Part shown: positions 60,827-64,000 of the stretch, in pieces | Layout of the letters: every line of letters starts with the position of its first letter | How positions within the stretch are numbered: the first letter of the stretch is position 1 | Source: GCA-002722245 sp964230605 | Lineage (GTDB): Bacteria; Bacteroidota; Bacteroidia; Flavobacteriales_C; GCA-002722245 | Assembly: GCA_964230605.1 (NCBI GenBank) | Contig: CAXRIN010000046.1 | Coordinates: forward strand, 1 to 64,000 | DNA length: 64,000 nt | Direction of reading: 5' to 3' | Program-made: the position numbers and the translations under genes | The notes under the pieces: generated by a model | Told to the model about the DNA's origin: nothing | The model's input: the letters and a program-made list of their open reading frames with translations, nothing else | Database searches by the model: none

Positions 60827-61845
60827 TGTTACATAAAATCTTAATATCCCTTTTTTATCGTTTCCCTTTTCTAACTAAAAAAATTTTAAGAGGGAAAGGT
60901 TTTGTGTTTATGTTGCACCGAGTGCTACCTGCTGAAGAAAGGGGTTACGAATGGAATAAAAGTTTGGCGATTTCACCTGAAGCTTTAGAAAAATGGGTGA
61001 GCTTTTTCAAACAAAAAGGGTTTGATGTTGTCTCTATGGATGAAGTTTACAGGCGAGTGAGGAGTAAGAAATCCAAGCCTTTTGTGGCATTTACAATGGA
61101 TGATGGGTACAAGGATAATTTGACTTATGGTTTGCCAATCCTTGAGAAGTTGAATATTCCTTGCACGATTTATGTTGCCAATTGCTTTCCCAATAATCAA
61201 GCGATTTATTGGTGGTATTTTTTAGAAGAGTACATCAATGAGAATTCTAAAATAGACTTGACCCCACTTGGGATTAGTTATTCTTCCCACATTAGTGATG
61301 AGAACAAAAAAAGCGTTTACGATGAGGTGAGAGAGTTATTGAGAAAGTCCACCTACGCGGTACATAAAAAATTTGCCCTTGAAATTTGTGGTATCCAAGA
61401 CCTCAATGCTTTGAACAATCGATTCAATTTGACTTGGGAGGAAGTACAGCAACTTTCGGAACACTCATTGATTACCATTGGTGGACATACTAAAAGTCAT
61501 GTTAGTTTGGCAAATCAAACCAAAGAAAGCGCTAATACCGAAATCCAATTGGGAACAGAAGAATTGGAAAAAAAACTCAGTCAATCTATTCGCCACTTTG
61601 CTTATCCTTATGGTTCTTTAGATGATGTTAGTAATTCACTTTTCGACCCATTGGCGCAATCAGGCTACCAAACAGCTGTTTTAAACCATCCTGGAAGTAT
61701 ATTTTATGATGGCTCAAATCATCTTTTTCAAATTCCAAGAATGGGTTTATCGGATGAAACCTCTAGGGAAAGATTGAGTGAATTGATGGAAGGAAAACTT
61801 CATCTTAATTTCAATGGGGTTAAGAAGAGAATTATAAGTGGTTAA
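60826..61845 (+). CDS. Polysaccharide deacetylase (NodB/CE4-like)
   Basis: The 339-residue protein has the CE4 catalytic segment FVAFTMDDGYKDNLTYGLPI, with TMDDGY as the metal/acid motif, and a later HTKSHVSLANQT histidine motif and AYPYGSLDD. It removes N- or O-acetyl groups from glycans. There is no clear signal peptide, so it may act on a lipid-linked precursor at the membrane. It overlaps the GNAT gene by one base. Third-position usage looks different from its neighbours by eye. Confidence 0.82.
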   Translation: MLHKILISLFYRFPFLTKKILRGKGFVFMLHRVLPAEERGYEWNKSLAISPEALEKWVSFFKQKGFDVVSMDEVYRRVRSKKSKPFVAFTMDDGYKDNLTYGLPILEKLNIPCTIYVANCFPNNQAIYWWYFLEEYINENSKIDLTPLGISYSSHISDENKKSVYDEVRELLRKSTYAVHKKFALEICGIQDLNALNNRFNLTWEEVQQLSEHSLITIGGHTKSHVSLANQTKESANTEIQLGTEELEKKLSQSIRHFAYPYGSLDDVSNSLFDPLAQSGYQTAVLNHPGSIFYDGSNHLFQIPRMGLSDETSRERLSELMEGKLHLNFNGVKKRIISG

Positions 61846-61902
61846 ATGCAACATTTTATTAATAAGCATATTTGATATAACTTCGCAGTCAATTTCACAA
61901 AC

Positions 61903-62862
61903 ATGGCGGAAATAGAATTATCTATTATAATAGTAAATTATAAAACACCAGAGTTAACCTCAAAATGCATTCAATCCATTTTTGAAAATACTAGAGATCT
62001 AACTTTTGAAATTATTCTAGTAGATAACAATTCACAGGATGGGTCAAAAGATTTCATTCTCAGTGATTGTCCCAATATCTCATGGGTTCAAATGGATGAT
62101 AATGCGGGGACTTCAAGAGGTTACAATGCAGGCGTTAAAAGTGCTAAAGGGAAGTATGTTTTAATTCTTAATTCCGATACAGAATTAAGGGATAATGCCA
62201 TAAAGAATTCATTGGATTTTCATAAAAAGAAAGAGTCTGAATGTAAAGTAGGTTTAACCAGTTGTCAAATAAAAGGTTTTGATGGGGTCATTCAATATAA
62301 TTCTAATCCTAACTTCCCTTCTGTTAAAAAATATCTAGCTAAGCATCCAGTATTGTATAAGTTTGGTGCAAGGGCGCCAAAGAATTTATCAAATGAAGAG
62401 AAATTAACCTTGCACAAATCCAATCATGAGACATCTTGGATTGGTATTGCTTTTGGTATTATAAATAAGGAAATATTTGATAAAGAGGGATTGTATTTTG
62501 ATGAAGATATTTTTATGTACTCTGATGAAGTGGAGTGGTGCTACCGTTTAAAGCAATTAGGGTATAGACATTTCTTTACAGCTGATTACACAATTTACCA
62601 TGTTAACTCTGGAAGTTCTGTAACCAATGAGTGGAGGTATGGTCAAATATTCCTCTCTGAATTAATTTACTTCTATAAAGTTAAAGGTAAGTTTTACTAT
62701 AACCTGATTCTTCGGTCATTGAAATATTTTTTTAAGAAGGACAAAACAACAGCTAATCAAATCGAAATAGATGTTGTAAAACGTTATGGGAACAGAATTA
62801 AAGAAGAATATCAACCAAAAGTGAGTTCAGGTAAGACATACTTAAAATATGAGCTAAAATGA
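61903..62862 (+). CDS. GT2-family glycosyltransferase (rhamnosyltransferase-like)
   Basis: The 319-residue protein has the WbbL-type GT-A motifs LSIIIVNYKTPELTSKCIQS, LVDNNSQDGSKDF, AGTSRGYNAGVKSAKGKYVL and LNSDTELRDN. FMYSDEVEWCYRLKQLGYRH provides the conserved ED-type segment. Relatives add rhamnose to O-antigen cores. rfbC in the first locus would help supply dTDP-rhamnose. It overlaps the epimerase by 4 bp. Confidence 0.87.
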   Translation: MAEIELSIIIVNYKTPELTSKCIQSIFENTRDLTFEIILVDNNSQDGSKDFILSDCPNISWVQMDDNAGTSRGYNAGVKSAKGKYVLILNSDTELRDNAIKNSLDFHKKKESECKVGLTSCQIKGFDGVIQYNSNPNFPSVKKYLAKHPVLYKFGARAPKNLSNEEKLTLHKSNHETSWIGIAFGIINKEIFDKEGLYFDEDIFMYSDEVEWCYRLKQLGYRHFFTADYTIYHVNSGSSVTNEWRYGQIFLSELIYFYKVKGKFYYNLILRSLKYFFKKDKTTANQIEIDVVKRYGNRIKEEYQPKVSSGKTYLKYELK

Positions 62863-63989
62863 AAAAAGTTTTAATTACAGGAGGTGCAGGGTTTATTGGG
62901 TCACATTTGGTGAACAAGATTCATAATGATTATGATATAGTTGTTTTGGATAATTTAAATCCGCAAATTCATGGAAAGGATAAAGATTCATATACCTACA
63001 ATTCAATAAAAGGCAAATGCGAGTTTTTTGAAGGTGATGTAAGGGATGAGTCTACCTTAAAAAGCCTCTTGAAGAACACTGATGTTTTGATTCATTTAGC
63101 TGCAGAAACAGGTACTGGTCAATCAATGTATGAGAATGCAAGATATGTTGAAGCAAATTGCTTAAGTACTTCCTATATTGCAGATTTTTTAGGGTCAAAA
63201 GAAAGCAAAATAAAGAAGGTAATTGTAGCTTCTTCGAGATCAATTTATGGCGAGGGAAAGTACAGGAGCAAAGAATTAGGAATAGTGTATCCAGACTCTC
63301 GTGAGGAAAAAGATATGGCTAATGGGGTGTTCGACTGTTTATGTCCGGTAAGCAGGGAGCCATTAGAGGTTTTGCCAACATCCGAGGACTCAAGAATTCA
63401 CCCTATTTCAACCTATGGACTAACCAAGTTTTTTCAAGAGAATATTTTAGAGTCTACTTGTAACGCTTTGGGTGTAGATTTTGTAGGTTTAAGATTTCAA
63501 AATGTTTATGGTGTAGGTCAGTCTTTATCGAATCCTTATACTGGAATAATCTCAATTTTCTCAACAAGATTCAGAAAAGGGAAAGGAGTAAATATTTTTG
63601 AAGATGGAAAAGAATCACGTGATTTTGTTTACATTGATGATGTAATTTCTTCTCTTGTAAGTTCAATAGAATATAAAGGAAAAAGTAGTCTTATTTTAAA
63701 TGTAGGAAGTGGTGAAATGACTACTGTCCTTCAGATTGCAGAAATATTAAAAGATAATATAAATCCTAACGTTTCTATTGAAATATCCGGAGCTTTTAGA
63801 AAAGGGGATATTCGTCATAACTATGCAGACCTTACTTTAATTAAGAAGGAATTTGGTTTTAAACCAACAGTTTCGATTAAAGATGGGCTTCGTAGGTTCT
63901 GTGATTGGATGTTGAATGAAGAGGAAGGAGAGGACAAATACGAAAAATCATTAAAAGAGTTAAAAGAAAAGAACTTGTTAAGTAAATAG
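62859..63989 (+). CDS. NAD-dependent nucleotide-sugar epimerase/dehydratase (SDR)
   Basis: The 376-residue protein has the extended-SDR motif ITGGAGFIGSHLVNKI, VASSRSIYGEGKYRS, ISTYGLTKFFQENIL (YxxxK) and RFQNVYGVGQSLSNPYTGII. Relatives make nucleotide-activated 6-deoxy or epimeric sugars such as UDP-glucuronate or GDP-fucose derivatives. An insertion after residue 140 (PDSREEKDMANGVFDCLCP) is unlike standard GalE and may mark substrate choice. It is the last complete gene before the window end; the locus probably continues. Confidence 0.87.
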   Translation: MKKVLITGGAGFIGSHLVNKIHNDYDIVVLDNLNPQIHGKDKDSYTYNSIKGKCEFFEGDVRDESTLKSLLKNTDVLIHLAAETGTGQSMYENARYVEANCLSTSYIADFLGSKESKIKKVIVASSRSIYGEGKYRSKELGIVYPDSREEKDMANGVFDCLCPVSREPLEVLPTSEDSRIHPISTYGLTKFFQENILESTCNALGVDFVGLRFQNVYGVGQSLSNPYTGIISIFSTRFRKGKGVNIFEDGKESRDFVYIDDVISSLVSSIEYKGKSSLILNVGSGEMTTVLQIAEILKDNINPNVSIEISGAFRKGDIRHNYADLTLIKKEFGFKPTVSIKDGLRRFCDWMLNEEEGEDKYEKSLKELKEKNLLSK

Positions 63990-64000
63990 TGCTTTATGCT

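Overview
The window looks like a chromosomal segment of a Bacteroidota bacterium, most likely a marine or freshwater member of the Flavobacteriales. The evidence is the AT-rich composition by eye, a fused LpxC-FabZ enzyme, PorX and a serine protease with a type IX secretion (T9SS) C-terminal domain, the menaquinone genes menF-menD-menA, and many starts preceded by the Bacteroidota -7 promoter box TAnnTTTG. No tRNA, rRNA, CRISPR array, insertion sequence or phage gene was recognised. Layout: 1-1.9 kb, a broken, internally duplicated T9SS cargo gene on the minus strand. 2.2-4.3 kb, a TlyA-type rRNA methyltransferase, a zinc-ribbon protein and a SAM methyltransferase. 4.3-10.7 kb (minus), the lipid A/translation operon HD protein-lpxD-lpxC/fabZ-lpxA-efp, followed by a SpoIIE-type phosphatase. 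10.8-14 kb (plus), porX-tsaE-ald. 14-22 kb (minus), rluD, a PASTA protein, an outer-membrane beta-barrel protein, a LOG-family protein, uvrA and a lytic transglycosylase. 22-30 kb (minus), a first polysaccharide locus: initiating sugar-phosphate transferase, rfbC, a Wzc-like tyrosine autokinase with a long Tyr-Gly tail, a Wza-like lipoprotein, a glycosyltransferase and an asparagine synthase. 30-35.8 kb, an ECF sigma factor with a membrane partner, a small lipoprotein, a DUF5686-type surface protein and a DPM1-like glycosyltransferase. 35.8-43 kb, an MscS channel with a response regulator, a secreted protease, and menF-menD-menA. 43-64 kb (almost all plus), a second polysaccharide locus built around an ABC exporter (Wzm/Wzt). 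It carries many glycosyltransferases, a second asparagine synthase, a sulfotransferase, a polysaccharide deacetylase and an epimerase, and continues to the window edge.

The most unusual parts are two small pathways inside the second polysaccharide locus. The first (44.1-48.6 kb) is five genes chained by 4-bp stop/start overlaps: two 2-oxoglutarate/Fe(II)-type oxygenases, a beta-propeller glycosidase-like protein, an amidohydrolase-like TIM barrel and an ATP-grasp ligase. It lies just upstream of wzm/wzt and may build a modified substituent or end cap for the exported glycan (inference). The second (57.9-60.8 kb) is a stand-alone KASIII-ACP-ketoreductase set followed by a GNAT-like acyltransferase, which fits the making of a short 3-hydroxyacyl group on a dedicated carrier protein and its transfer to a sugar (inference). 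Other points of interest are the decaying or phase-variable T9SS cargo gene with a TA dinucleotide repeat at its start, an HD-domain gene with no canonical start codon, the hexanucleotide repeat in the tyrosine-kinase tail, and several palindromes next to promoters.
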